A stretch of 43,550 bases of DNA. Source: an uncultured Treponema sp. GTDB lineage: Bacteria > Spirochaetota > Spirochaetia > Treponematales > Treponemataceae. Numbering within the stretch: position 1 is the first letter of the stretch; each line of letters begins with the position of its first letter. The notes beneath the pieces were generated by a model. That model had not been told where the DNA came from, ran no database searches, and saw only the letters and a program-made list of their open reading frames with translations. Made by a program: the position numbers and the translations under genes. Below are positions 24,285 through 32,229 of the stretch, one piece after another. The stretch covers positions 1 to 43,550 of the forward strand of contig ONET01000020.1 of assembly GCA_900316905.1 (NCBI GenBank), written 5' to 3'.

Positions 24285-25442
24285 ATGTCCGTTTCAAAAA
24301 AGGCTTATAAAAGCAATGTGTGCAAATTAAAAGGTTCTCTCCGCAAGAACGGCTTTGACCGTTGGCGCTATTTTTTTAACGGAATAAATTCCGCCAGCGG
24401 GGAAGAGCGCCTGTTTTATATAGAGCTTATGGCTGAAAATCCGGCCTTGAGTTACGAACGCGCGGTCCTTCCGCAACGCGAGGAAGAAAAAAGGCTGGAC
24501 GCCGACGACTTGCAGGCAGCCCTGGCCGGAACCATAGACACGCGGCCCGCCCAAGGCCAAAAGGTCGTTCCCAGCTACGCCTCTGTGCGCGCGGGCGTTT
24601 TTGGAAGCCGCCCCAAGCAATTGAACCGCTTTTTTTCCAACAGCGAATTTGTCGCGCAAAAGAAGGGCTTTGACATAAAGGCGGGCGGCTGCGCTTTTAG
24701 CGACAACGAGCTTTACGGCGTTGTGGCGGTTACCGAAATTGAGGCGCGCTCTTTTCCCGAATGGGGAACGGCCGCCGGCCGCATGGAATGGAATTTAAAG
24801 TACGAGCCTGATTTTGACGCTCCCGAAACGGCAAGCAAAGACGGAAAGCATTGGCTGGCCGGCGGCCTTACCGCGCGCTTTTCCGGCATGGTGACGCTTG
24901 ACGGGCAGGAATACGCGGTGTCGCCCGACCATTCTTTTGGCTATGTCGAAAAGTCTTGGGGAACGGCTCTTCCTGTTCCATTCATGCACGTTTCGTCAAG
25001 CCGCATGACCAGCATATTCACCGGCAAGGTAATGAAGGATTCCGGCTTCGCTTTGGAAGGCGACTTTGAAGGCCGCCTTGTGGCCCTGGCGAAATTTGAG
25101 GACGATTTTTACGGCTTTGGCCCCCAGCAAAAAATAAAAAAGTATTCCGCCCAATGGTCATGCGCGCGAACGCCCACCAACGACGGAAACGAGGAGCTGC
25201 ATTGGTCGGCCAGCGTTAATTGCAAAAAATACATTCTTGACGTGGACATCTTTTGCCCGGCGCAAGAAATGTTGGTCAAAGATTATTGGCTCCCTGACGG
25301 AAGCCTTTTAAAGGTTTTGTGCGGCGGAAGCGGTTCCGGCGAAATAAGGCTTTACAAGCAAATCAAGAAGTCTTTGGAACTAATCCAGCACGCAAAGATT
25401 TTGAGCGCTTCCTGCGAATATGGGGAGAAGGACGGAGAGTAG
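24285..25442 (+). CDS. Tocopherol-cyclase-like protein
   Basis: 385 residues, no signal peptide. The beta-rich body contains DHSFGYVEKSWGT (near 225), close to the YxEKNWG block of tocopherol cyclase-family proteins. WRYFFNGINSASGEERLFYIE near the start resembles their substrate-barrel entry strand. In plants and cyanobacteria the family closes the chromanol ring of vitamin E; a treponeme would not make tocopherol, so a lipid-binding or related lipocalin-like role is more likely. It is the first gene of a row of four, and its stop lies six bases before the next gene. Confidence 0.6.
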   Translation: MSVSKKAYKSNVCKLKGSLRKNGFDRWRYFFNGINSASGEERLFYIELMAENPALSYERAVLPQREEEKRLDADDLQAALAGTIDTRPAQGQKVVPSYASVRAGVFGSRPKQLNRFFSNSEFVAQKKGFDIKAGGCAFSDNELYGVVAVTEIEARSFPEWGTAAGRMEWNLKYEPDFDAPETASKDGKHWLAGGLTARFSGMVTLDGQEYAVSPDHSFGYVEKSWGTALPVPFMHVSSSRMTSIFTGKVMKDSGFALEGDFEGRLVALAKFEDDFYGFGPQQKIKKYSAQWSCARTPTNDGNEELHWSASVNCKKYILDVDIFCPAQEMLVKDYWLPDGSLLKVLCGGSGSGEIRLYKQIKKSLELIQHAKILSASCEYGEKDGE

Positions 25443-25448
25443 GAAAGC

Positions 25449-27266
25449 ATGAACGCCTTTACGCGCGCTCAGACTTTTATAATTTTCTCTTTTGTTCTGC
25501 TTTTTGGCGGAACTTTCATGACGGCTCAGACTGTCGTTCGTTCCCAAGAGAACGGCGACACGGCAGGCGAGGCCAGCGTGGCAAGTTCCACAAAAAAAGA
25601 AGACGCCTCCAACAAAGAGGCGGAAGAAGCGTCGCTTGCCTCTCCGTTTGAAGCGGGCGAACAAGCGTCCGCGTCGATTTTGGGCGCCGCTCCAAGCCTA
25701 AAGACGCCAAGCCCCGTGCAAGGCCTTTGCTGGAGCAACAACAACGGCTACTTTGCGCTTACCGAGCAAAACGCAATCTTTATCCGAGACGGCTTTGACA
25801 GCCGCTTGATCCATACGATAGGCTACGACGGCGCCACAAGCCTGCAATTCGCGTGGGACGTGGTGACCCAGTCAGACATGTTCATGGCCTTGAGCGCCGG
25901 AGGAAAATTCAGCGTTTGGAATTTCAACGACCTTCCAAAGCAGTTGGCGATTTCAGGCGAGCTGGAGCCTTCTTATTCTGTCCAGCTTTCGGAAGACCGC
26001 CGCGTCACCGCCAGCGCCTTTAGCCACAGCGGAAACCACATGGCCGTTGCCTTTGACGACGGAACTGTCAACATGTCCATCGTCTTGCATTACACGCAAA
26101 AGGTTTCTGACAAAAATCTTGTAGGCCATTTGGGAAACGTCTTTGCGCTTGACTTTAGCCGCAACGACGGATTTTTGCTCAGCAGCGGCCTTGACGACAA
26201 GCTTTTCATTTGGAACGCCACCGACGGAAGCAAGGTCAACTCGATGCCCTTCTACAGCGGAAGCGGCGCCGGCGCCTTGTTCACGCCCGACTCAAAGGCA
26301 GTCATATCGCTTGAGACGCGCGACTTTATAACGATAAGGGCCTTTGACGGAAAGCGCCTTATGACCATAAAGCCCAACGGAAAGAACATAAAGGCCTTGC
26401 GCCTTTCTTCCAACGGAAAGAATTTAATCACGCTGACAGGCGAGGACAAGCTTGAATTTTACGACTTGGCGAGCGGAAAATACATCGGCTGGATTCCGCC
26501 CTTTAACCAAACCACGCTGACAAGCTTTGCCTTAAACCGCGACGACAGCGTGATTTTGACAGGCCACGCCGACGGTTCTGTCTACAAGCTGCGCCTTGAG
26601 AAGGTGTTCCTAAAGCCCGGCCAAAAGCCGCCCAGAATGCGCCTTGTCGGCCCCGACGAAGTTGTGGTCAAAGGCAGCGCCTACACTGACAGGATTCCGG
26701 GCAGCAAGGGAATGGCGGACGTTTTTCCGCAAGACAACGCCGTTTTGATTGGCCTTAGCGGACGCGCGCTTCCAAGACCGTATAACTTTGAGCTGAACTT
26801 GGATTGCAGGGCGCGTTTTGTGATTAAGAAAACGCCTGTTTTTGTTGGCGGAGCCATGTTGGGTGGCATTGGATTTCCCAGAGGAAGCTTTCCTTATGAC
26901 TACACGATACAAGGCCAACACGCCGGGCCTCCGTATCTTTTGAGCCTTTCATTCTTGGCTCCGGCGGGAATACAAATAAAGCTTGGAAAAAAAGCTCCGA
27001 CTTTTATTGCGGAAGTTTATCCGGGCTTTAGAATGCAAAAACTAGCCCAAACCGGCGGAGGAAAAATCGCGGCCAGCAAGTGGTTTCCAGCCTTTGTTGG
27101 CGGCGCGTCCGTGGGTTTGGGGTGGAAATATTTTGAATTTGGAGCCGGCGCGGAATTTGACGCGGTGTTGGGATTCCTCCCTCGCGCGTATGTCGCCGGC
27201 CGCATCCCATTTAAATTAGGAGGTGGAAAGAAGGGCGCGAAAGGAAACGGGGAGGCTGAAAAGTGA
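25449..27266 (+). CDS. Exported WD40-type beta-propeller protein
   Basis: 605 residues. An N-terminal signal (IIFSFVLLFGGTFMTA) is followed by a Ser/Glu/Ala-rich linker (about 30-80). A WD40-like propeller spans about 85-390, with repeats such as GHLGNVFALDFSRNDGFLLSSG and DKLFIWN. A C-terminal part (about 410-590) has alternating hydrophobic beta-strands and Gly/Phe-rich pieces, as in outer-membrane or surface-exposed beta domains. Probably a cell-envelope protein. GGAAAG precedes the ATG. The stop overlaps the next start as GTGA. Confidence 0.75.
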   Translation: MNAFTRAQTFIIFSFVLLFGGTFMTAQTVVRSQENGDTAGEASVASSTKKEDASNKEAEEASLASPFEAGEQASASILGAAPSLKTPSPVQGLCWSNNNGYFALTEQNAIFIRDGFDSRLIHTIGYDGATSLQFAWDVVTQSDMFMALSAGGKFSVWNFNDLPKQLAISGELEPSYSVQLSEDRRVTASAFSHSGNHMAVAFDDGTVNMSIVLHYTQKVSDKNLVGHLGNVFALDFSRNDGFLLSSGLDDKLFIWNATDGSKVNSMPFYSGSGAGALFTPDSKAVISLETRDFITIRAFDGKRLMTIKPNGKNIKALRLSSNGKNLITLTGEDKLEFYDLASGKYIGWIPPFNQTTLTSFALNRDDSVILTGHADGSVYKLRLEKVFLKPGQKPPRMRLVGPDEVVVKGSAYTDRIPGSKGMADVFPQDNAVLIGLSGRALPRPYNFELNLDCRARFVIKKTPVFVGGAMLGGIGFPRGSFPYDYTIQGQHAGPPYLLSLSFLAPAGIQIKLGKKAPTFIAEVYPGFRMQKLAQTGGGKIAASKWFPAFVGGASVGLGWKYFEFGAGAEFDAVLGFLPRAYVAGRIPFKLGGGKKGAKGNGEAEK

Positions 27267-27754
27267 ATGCCTTCTTGAAAACCGCGCGCAAAGCGGCTGT
27301 TTTGGCCGCGTTTGGAATTATTGTATCTTGCTCAAACAGTGTCGACAGCATGATTGACAACTACAATGATCTGTTTGCGAAACCTACTTCGGATTCGCAG
27401 CAGGACTCAAGAATTCCTGGCCCCGGCGACGATGATTTTGTCGCGGAGGAAATGCTTGGCTTGTACTACGCCTTGGACTACCGCGAAAAATTATATTTAG
27501 CGGGGCCGCCTAGAGCCAGTACTTACGTGTGGACAATAGAGCCTATCTTGACGAACGCGGACGACGACTACATCGGTCGCGACGTTGACTACACCAAGTA
27601 CGAAATAGCGAACAGCCGCTATTACACGATGACTTTAGCGTCGTGTTCCATCTTTGAGAGGGGAAAGTCTTACAAGCTGTCGTTGACAGTGACTGACAAT
27701 TTGGGAAAGACATACTCGGACGAGGCGGTGCTGACAATCACCGCCATCTATTAG
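27263..27754 (+). CDS. Small lipoprotein with PKD/Ig-like fold
   Basis: 163 residues from GTG 27263, with GGAGG nine bases upstream. The lipoprotein signal ends in IIVSCSN. The mature part reads like a PKD or Ig-like sandwich: STYVWTIEP, YYTMTLASC, FERGKSYKLSLTVTDNLGKTYSD. The start codon overlaps the previous stop by four bases, implying coupled translation with the WD40-type protein. Confidence 0.7.
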   Translation: MNAFLKTARKAAVLAAFGIIVSCSNSVDSMIDNYNDLFAKPTSDSQQDSRIPGPGDDDFVAEEMLGLYYALDYREKLYLAGPPRASTYVWTIEPILTNADDDYIGRDVDYTKYEIANSRYYTMTLASCSIFERGKSYKLSLTVTDNLGKTYSDEAVLTITAIY

Positions 27755-27790
27755 AAAACTATGCTTTTACGCCAAAAAAAGGAGGCAAAA

Positions 27791-30250
27791 ATGAAAGCAA
27801 AAATTATGGGCGTCGCCTTCGCGGCGCTCCTGGCGCTTGGCCTTGCCGCTTGCTCCAACATGGACTCCGGCTCGGTCAATGGAATGATGCTGGCGATGAC
27901 CGCGCAGCCGTCAACAGTAAGAAGTGTTTCCATCATGGTTGGTGGAGACGTCAGGGGCGTCAACAATGGAATAAGCGCCACTGTCTTGCCCGGCAAAGAC
28001 ATGACAACTGATGCCTTTAAGTTCAAGCTTAGCCAGCTTACTTGCGTTTTGACCGGAAAGAGCCACTTGGGCGGATCTATTGCCGACGGAACCGGCGTAA
28101 TCATTCACCCCGCCACCTCAGGCGTAAACGAAGGCAAGGTTAGCCTTGACCTGAACGCGGCCCTTTGGGACTTGACCTTGACGGCCTACCCCAACAACGG
28201 CTGGAAAGCCGTTGATTGCGGCGACCCAGCTGACCCAGGTGACCAAGACGGAACTGAATGGGCAGACCCTGCGGCCGCCAAGGCGGGCACAAAGCCCGCG
28301 CTTATCGCCACGACCAGCGTTGACTTGAGAAACGGCGGACAGACTGTGACGTTCAACCTTTCGGCCACCGGCCTTACAGGCCCGGGCGGAAAGGTGACTC
28401 TTGCCGGACACTATGTCGACAAGAATGTCGTTACACACTGGACTGCCGGCCTTTACAGCATCAGCGACAACCGTCCCGTGGACGTTAGGGGCGCTGACAT
28501 TACTGAAGTTAAGAACGCGTCGCCCTTGACCCCGACTACAGGCAACGTGACTTTTACGGCTGACTTCACTGGCGTTGCCGCCGGCTCTTACCGCGCCGCG
28601 GTGGCCCTTTACAACGCTGACGAAACGCAGGTGGGCTATTGGTCGGACATCGTTGTCTTGAACCCCTGCGTTCCTTCTATAAAGAGCGACATCGTTATCG
28701 ACAACTTGCTTGAGCCGCCGGCCCCGCCCACGAACCTTGCGGCATACCTTGTGCCCGGCTCTTACGACAAGAAGAACGACGGCTACTACCAAGTGCGCCT
28801 TGTTTGGGAAGACAACTCGACAAACGAAAACTACTTTAGAATCAAGCTTGACCGCTACGGCGTAACGCCCGACTTGAAGTATGTCGCCTTCTCTGGAACT
28901 ACGGTGGCCGGCCAGCTTTACTATGAAAACAACACTGGAACGCTCATTGACCCGCAGCCCGATGTTGGAACCACCCTCACTTCGAAGTTTGTTGCCGAGC
29001 AGACCGCGCCGACAAAGGCCGCGTCCGACGCGGGCTATCCGCTTTACCTTTCTCCAGTGGCCTCTGAAACTACTGACGCTGCCGACAACACCGTAACCGA
29101 CACGGTTTACAGAACCAGCGAATTCTACAGCCCCGAATTTGTTGACCTTGAAAGCGCCAACAAGTGCGGACTTTTGGCCGGCTCCAAGTCGGTCGTCCTC
29201 AAGCTTCAGACAGGCTACATCTACGAGGTTAAGATTGTGGCCCACAACGCGATTGGCGACTCTAAGGACGGAGTTCCAGGAACGGACACCGCGGGTGTTT
29301 CCAAAGGCGCGATTTGGACGGACCGCAAGGCCAGCGGAACCGAGTCTAAGGCCATTATGACCACTCTTGGATGCACTGTTGACGATTCTACGCCTCCCGC
29401 CAAGGATCCGACAAAGTACATGCCCTACGGCGCGAACGTAACAGGCGGCCTTAAGGGAATCAACTTGATGTCAATCAAGCACCTTTTGGGCAACGGCGGA
29501 AGAAAGTACACCACTGCCACAAAGTCTGAGACAGGCCCCTTGTACAAGTATTACCGCTACGGAATGGACACGGCGAAGACTTTGATTCAAGCCTCTCCGG
29601 CTAACTCAGGCACCCCGCAAGCTTCCGGCTATGACTTCTACTCCGCCGTTGACAAAGGCGCCACTTCAACGGTTTTGGAAAAGATTAGCGACCTTAATAG
29701 GGCGAACCTTCCTGTCATCGTAAAGCAGTCTGGAAACGCCGCAAGCTCTTCAATCTCCGACTTCTCTCATTGGGTGGATCCGGTGTCATCCGAGATTTAC
29801 GAGGTCGCCAACGCTCTGGAAAAGAACGTCACCGTCCTTGCCTTCTACGGAAGCAGCGTGAGCGGCCAAGTGAATATTGAGGACATTCAGGAAATTGCCC
29901 CAGCGCGCATTCTTGCTAAATATAGCACCGTTAAAGATGACGCTCCGACTGGAACCGACATCAACCCCACGACCGCCACCCCTGCCGGCGTTAAGACTAT
30001 AGACGCCAGCACAAAGCAGTACATCTACTTTGCGGTTGATCCAGATACCTCCACCGTCCCCGCTGACGCAAGGGAATACACCAAGTTCAAGTTCCACATC
30101 AACGGAAACGAGCAGTACGCCGCTTCCAACGAGCTTTACATCGACACCAGCGAGATGGATTCAGGCACTTACCATGTTTTGGTCGAGGCCTACTACCAGC
30201 CCCAGGACAAGTGGTTCAGCTACCAATTCCAGTTCAAGATTAGCCGCTAA
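27791..30250 (+). CDS. Large surface lipoprotein
   Basis: 819 residues, with AGGAGG (27780-27785) five bases before ATG 27791. The signal ends in LGLAACSN. The mature chain is a string of Ser/Thr/Gly/Asp-rich beta domains, some resembling fibronectin type III (PPTNLAAYLV..YYQVRLVWEDNSTNE, near 320-350). No enzyme motif is visible. Base composition here uses more ACT/ACG/GTT than neighbouring genes. It is probably the effector of the operon, displayed on the cell surface, with the WD40-type protein and small lipoprotein as partners; the partnership is inferred from gene order only. Confidence 0.8.
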   Translation: MKAKIMGVAFAALLALGLAACSNMDSGSVNGMMLAMTAQPSTVRSVSIMVGGDVRGVNNGISATVLPGKDMTTDAFKFKLSQLTCVLTGKSHLGGSIADGTGVIIHPATSGVNEGKVSLDLNAALWDLTLTAYPNNGWKAVDCGDPADPGDQDGTEWADPAAAKAGTKPALIATTSVDLRNGGQTVTFNLSATGLTGPGGKVTLAGHYVDKNVVTHWTAGLYSISDNRPVDVRGADITEVKNASPLTPTTGNVTFTADFTGVAAGSYRAAVALYNADETQVGYWSDIVVLNPCVPSIKSDIVIDNLLEPPAPPTNLAAYLVPGSYDKKNDGYYQVRLVWEDNSTNENYFRIKLDRYGVTPDLKYVAFSGTTVAGQLYYENNTGTLIDPQPDVGTTLTSKFVAEQTAPTKAASDAGYPLYLSPVASETTDAADNTVTDTVYRTSEFYSPEFVDLESANKCGLLAGSKSVVLKLQTGYIYEVKIVAHNAIGDSKDGVPGTDTAGVSKGAIWTDRKASGTESKAIMTTLGCTVDDSTPPAKDPTKYMPYGANVTGGLKGINLMSIKHLLGNGGRKYTTATKSETGPLYKYYRYGMDTAKTLIQASPANSGTPQASGYDFYSAVDKGATSTVLEKISDLNRANLPVIVKQSGNAASSSISDFSHWVDPVSSEIYEVANALEKNVTVLAFYGSSVSGQVNIEDIQEIAPARILAKYSTVKDDAPTGTDINPTTATPAGVKTIDASTKQYIYFAVDPDTSTVPADAREYTKFKFHINGNEQYAASNELYIDTSEMDSGTYHVLVEAYYQPQDKWFSYQFQFKISR

Positions 30251-30265
30251 CGCGCGATAAGTTGT

Positions 30266-30301
30266 GGGTGGGGTTGGGGCTAGGCTTGCGCGGGGGCGGG
30301 G
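30266..30301 (+). other. G-run cluster (possible G-quadruplex)
   Basis: Five runs of three to five G: 30266-30268, 30270-30273, 30276-30279, 30292-30296 and 30298-30301. It lies at the meeting point of the lipoprotein gene and the Rpn gene. It might form a quadruplex in the plus-strand transcript and help end transcription; no ordinary terminator is seen here. Confidence 0.35.
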
Positions 30302-31191
30302 CCGGCCGTTACCGGCACGTCCTTCACGATTTCTTTGACTTCTTCCTCTGTCATTCCAAGCGACTTGGCGATTAGCTCAATCGACGCGCCGTTCGCGTAA
30401 AAGCTCCGCGCGTCTTCAATGGCTTTCTCTTGGCGGCCGTCTTCGCGCCAGCCGCGAATTGCGCTTTCCTCGTCAAATTCCGTCAAACACATCGCTATTA
30501 TCTCCTCTTTTTGCTCGCGGATAAAGCCTTCCAAGAAGTTTTCCTTGATTGCCCAGTCGACGGCTTCGCGCACGGCCTGTCCGATTTCCATTTCCTTTTT
30601 TTTGTTGTCTGAAATCCGACCGACAAGCCTTACGTAATCATACAGCGACTTGCACTTTTTGACAAGAGTTTCGTTCTTGCTTGGATTGATGTTTATAACG
30701 TCCGCCGTCCATTCAAAGTCGCCGCTTTCGTCCTTAATCTCAAAAGCGTCCGACAGGCGGAGCTTGTAGCGTTCCGACCTTTTTGTGTCTCCGTTGTAAA
30801 AGACTATGAAGCGGGGGTTTGGAATCTTTATGAGCGACGACTGGTGCAAGTTCAAGTCCTTTTTCGCTATGTGCTTTTGGTAAAGCTGCGCGAAGTAGAA
30901 GAGCCCTCTTAAGGGCATATTAGAGTTTGTTTCGCTCTGCTGCTCATACAGCGTCATTTGGCCGTCAACCAAAAACGACACGTCGTTGTACATCTTGATG
31001 TAAATGACGTTTTCAATCGTGTTCAGTTCCAACTCGTTTGGGTCTGTGTAGTTCGTTCCGTTAAGGACGTTGTACAAGTCCAGCCGCCAGCGCTTGCTTC
31101 TCTCGTTGTCCTTGCCAAAGATTGCGATGAAAAGCCTGTCGCGGTACTTGGGCTGCGGTTGGCCTTCAATTGAGTTCTGTGTTTCGTTCAT
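30280..31191 (-). CDS. Rpn/PD-(D/E)XK nuclease family protein
   Basis: 303 residues. The N-terminal domain has the layout of Rpn-type recombination-promoting nucleases, long annotated as transposases (PDDEXK_2): KYRDRLFIAIFGKDN, then MYNDVSFLVDG..LYEQQSETN with the acidic D and ExQ residues, and PRFIVFYNGD. The C-terminal part is helical, with a small HTH-like end (ASIELIAKSLGMTEEEVKEI). E. coli Rpn proteins cut DNA and promote RecA-independent recombination; some related pairs act in defence. AGGAGG lies seven bases before the ATG. No terminal repeats are seen, so it is not itself an IS. Confidence 0.85.
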   Translation of the reverse strand: MNETQNSIEGQPQPKYRDRLFIAIFGKDNERSKRWRLDLYNVLNGTNYTDPNELELNTIENVIYIKMYNDVSFLVDGQMTLYEQQSETNSNMPLRGLFYFAQLYQKHIAKKDLNLHQSSLIKIPNPRFIVFYNGDTKRSERYKLRLSDAFEIKDESGDFEWTADVININPSKNETLVKKCKSLYDYVRLVGRISDNKKKEMEIGQAVREAVDWAIKENFLEGFIREQKEEIIAMCLTEFDEESAIRGWREDGRQEKAIEDARSFYANGASIELIAKSLGMTEEEVKEIVKDVPVTAGPAPAQA

Positions 31192-31203
31192 TGCGAAACC
31201 TCC

Positions 31204-31223
31204 TATAGTTTTTTATAACTATA
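31204..31223. promoter_or_regulatory. Inverted repeat over the rpn translation start region
   Basis: TATAGTT (31204-31210), six bases, AACTATA (31217-31223). It lies just upstream of and partly overlapping the ribosome site of the Rpn gene, so it could be an operator or an mRNA hairpin that hides the site. The gap 31192-31322 is otherwise AT-rich and empty. Confidence 0.4.
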
Positions 31224-31322
31224 AGATAGAGAAGTTTTTTAAAAAATTAGCGATTTTTTGAAAATTCGTAAAAAAAATTGCGTTTTTTTTTTCTTTTCTT
31301 CACTGTATTGATTTTATTCGAC

Positions 31323-32045
31323 TTATTCCCAAAAGATTGTCTCTGTATGAACGTCGGTCTTTTCGCGGACGATGAATCTGTCAATTTTTTTTTGACTTTC
31401 ATCGGCCTTTACGACAATCCAATCGTCAAAGAATTCGAAAAGCGACCTGTAGTTTTCGAAAAAACAATATACGGGAGAATCTTTTTCTACGACTGTTTTT
31501 AGAATTTCCCCTTTGTCAAAATTATTTTCTTTTATAAGCTTTTCAAATTTTTCATTCTTATAATCCTTCAATATGTATGTCATAAGCTGTCTTTTAACCT
31601 CTCTTAAAAAGTCAAATTCTAAATTTTTGTCGTCCAAGTTGTTGTCAACAAGTTCAAAAGGAATCTTTATGCGGAATGGACCAGGGTTTACATAGTACCA
31701 CTTTTCGTCGGAATCAAAGAAATATCCATAATCGATAAACGCAATTTGGCTGAATATACTGCGCTCTGTTTTTCCCACTCTATAGGGCGTGCCTAGAAGC
31801 CAATGCGAATAGTCAAATTTCTGGCCGCCTTTTTCGCTCCCTGGTATTCCAATTAAATTTGTTTCTCCAAGCGAAAACAAATATTCAATCAAATCATCAT
31901 AGTCTGGAAAATCCTCCGATTTTCGTTTGTAGTACCAATTGCATATTCTGAATCCGACGTTTTTAAAATATCCGCCGCTTCCACTAAAGCCATATTGGAC
32001 ATACTTGTCCGAAAGCCGTCTTGCAATAATGCTTAAATCGCCCAT
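31323..32045 (-). CDS. AT-rich orphan hypothetical protein
   Basis: 240 residues from ATG 32045, chosen because AAGAGGT lies six bases upstream (32058-32052). The protein is rich in Phe, Tyr, Asp and Lys, with no signal peptide or membrane segment. Blocks such as DKYVQYGFSGSGGYF, LIGIPGSEKGG and FSQIAFIDYGYFFD look like a small globular family I have a vague memory of from other gut bacteria, but I cannot name it. Base composition is far lower in GC than the surrounding genes, and codons end in A/T, which suggests recent acquisition together with or beside the Rpn gene. An immunity or defence role is only a guess. Confidence 0.75.
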   Translation of the reverse strand: MGDLSIIARRLSDKYVQYGFSGSGGYFKNVGFRICNWYYKRKSEDFPDYDDLIEYLFSLGETNLIGIPGSEKGGQKFDYSHWLLGTPYRVGKTERSIFSQIAFIDYGYFFDSDEKWYYVNPGPFRIKIPFELVDNNLDDKNLEFDFLREVKRQLMTYILKDYKNEKFEKLIKENNFDKGEILKTVVEKDSPVYCFFENYRSLFEFFDDWIVVKADESQKKIDRFIVREKTDVHTETIFWE

Positions 32046-32085
32046 AAAAATACCTCTTGAGCAAAATATAGCATGGAAAAATTGA

Positions 32086-32116
32086 AAAAACATTAAGTTT
32101 CTAACTTAATGTTTTT
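32086..32116. promoter_or_regulatory. Perfect 14-bp inverted repeat between divergent genes
   Basis: Arms at 32086-32099 and 32103-32116 (core ACATTAAGTT/AACTTAATGT) with loop TCT, flanked by A and T runs. It resembles a bidirectional terminator, but it sits upstream of two divergent genes and overlaps the -35 region of the AT-rich gene (its -10 TATATT is at 32070-32065), so an operator is also possible. Confidence 0.5.
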
Positions 32117-32193
32117 CGCTGAATATAATGCTAAAATAAATGGGGACATTCTCGTATTCTGGACTTATTTAAGAAAAAATTCGCGCGAAAAAT

Positions 32194-32222
32194 TTGCCTC
32201 TTTTCAAATTCCTTGTTATTTT
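32194..32222 (+). promoter_or_regulatory. clpB promoter
   Basis: TTGCCT (32194-32199), 17 bases, TATTTT (32217-32222), then seven bases to ATG 32230. The TTG of the -35 box is in frame with clpB and is easily mistaken for a start codon. No CIRCE-type heat-shock operator is visible. Confidence 0.5.
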
Positions 32223-32229
32223 AAAAGGT

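Noticed and set aside
28118..29245. 375-residue open frame on the minus strand inside the large lipoprotein gene
   Set aside because: Antisense to a gene with AGGAGG, a lipoprotein signal and a full-length frame. The antisense peptide is Val/Arg/Gly-rich, like other shadow frames here.
30280..31191. Rpn gene as an insertion sequence
   Set aside because: No terminal inverted repeats or target duplication found around the gene, and Rpn proteins are not DDE transposases.
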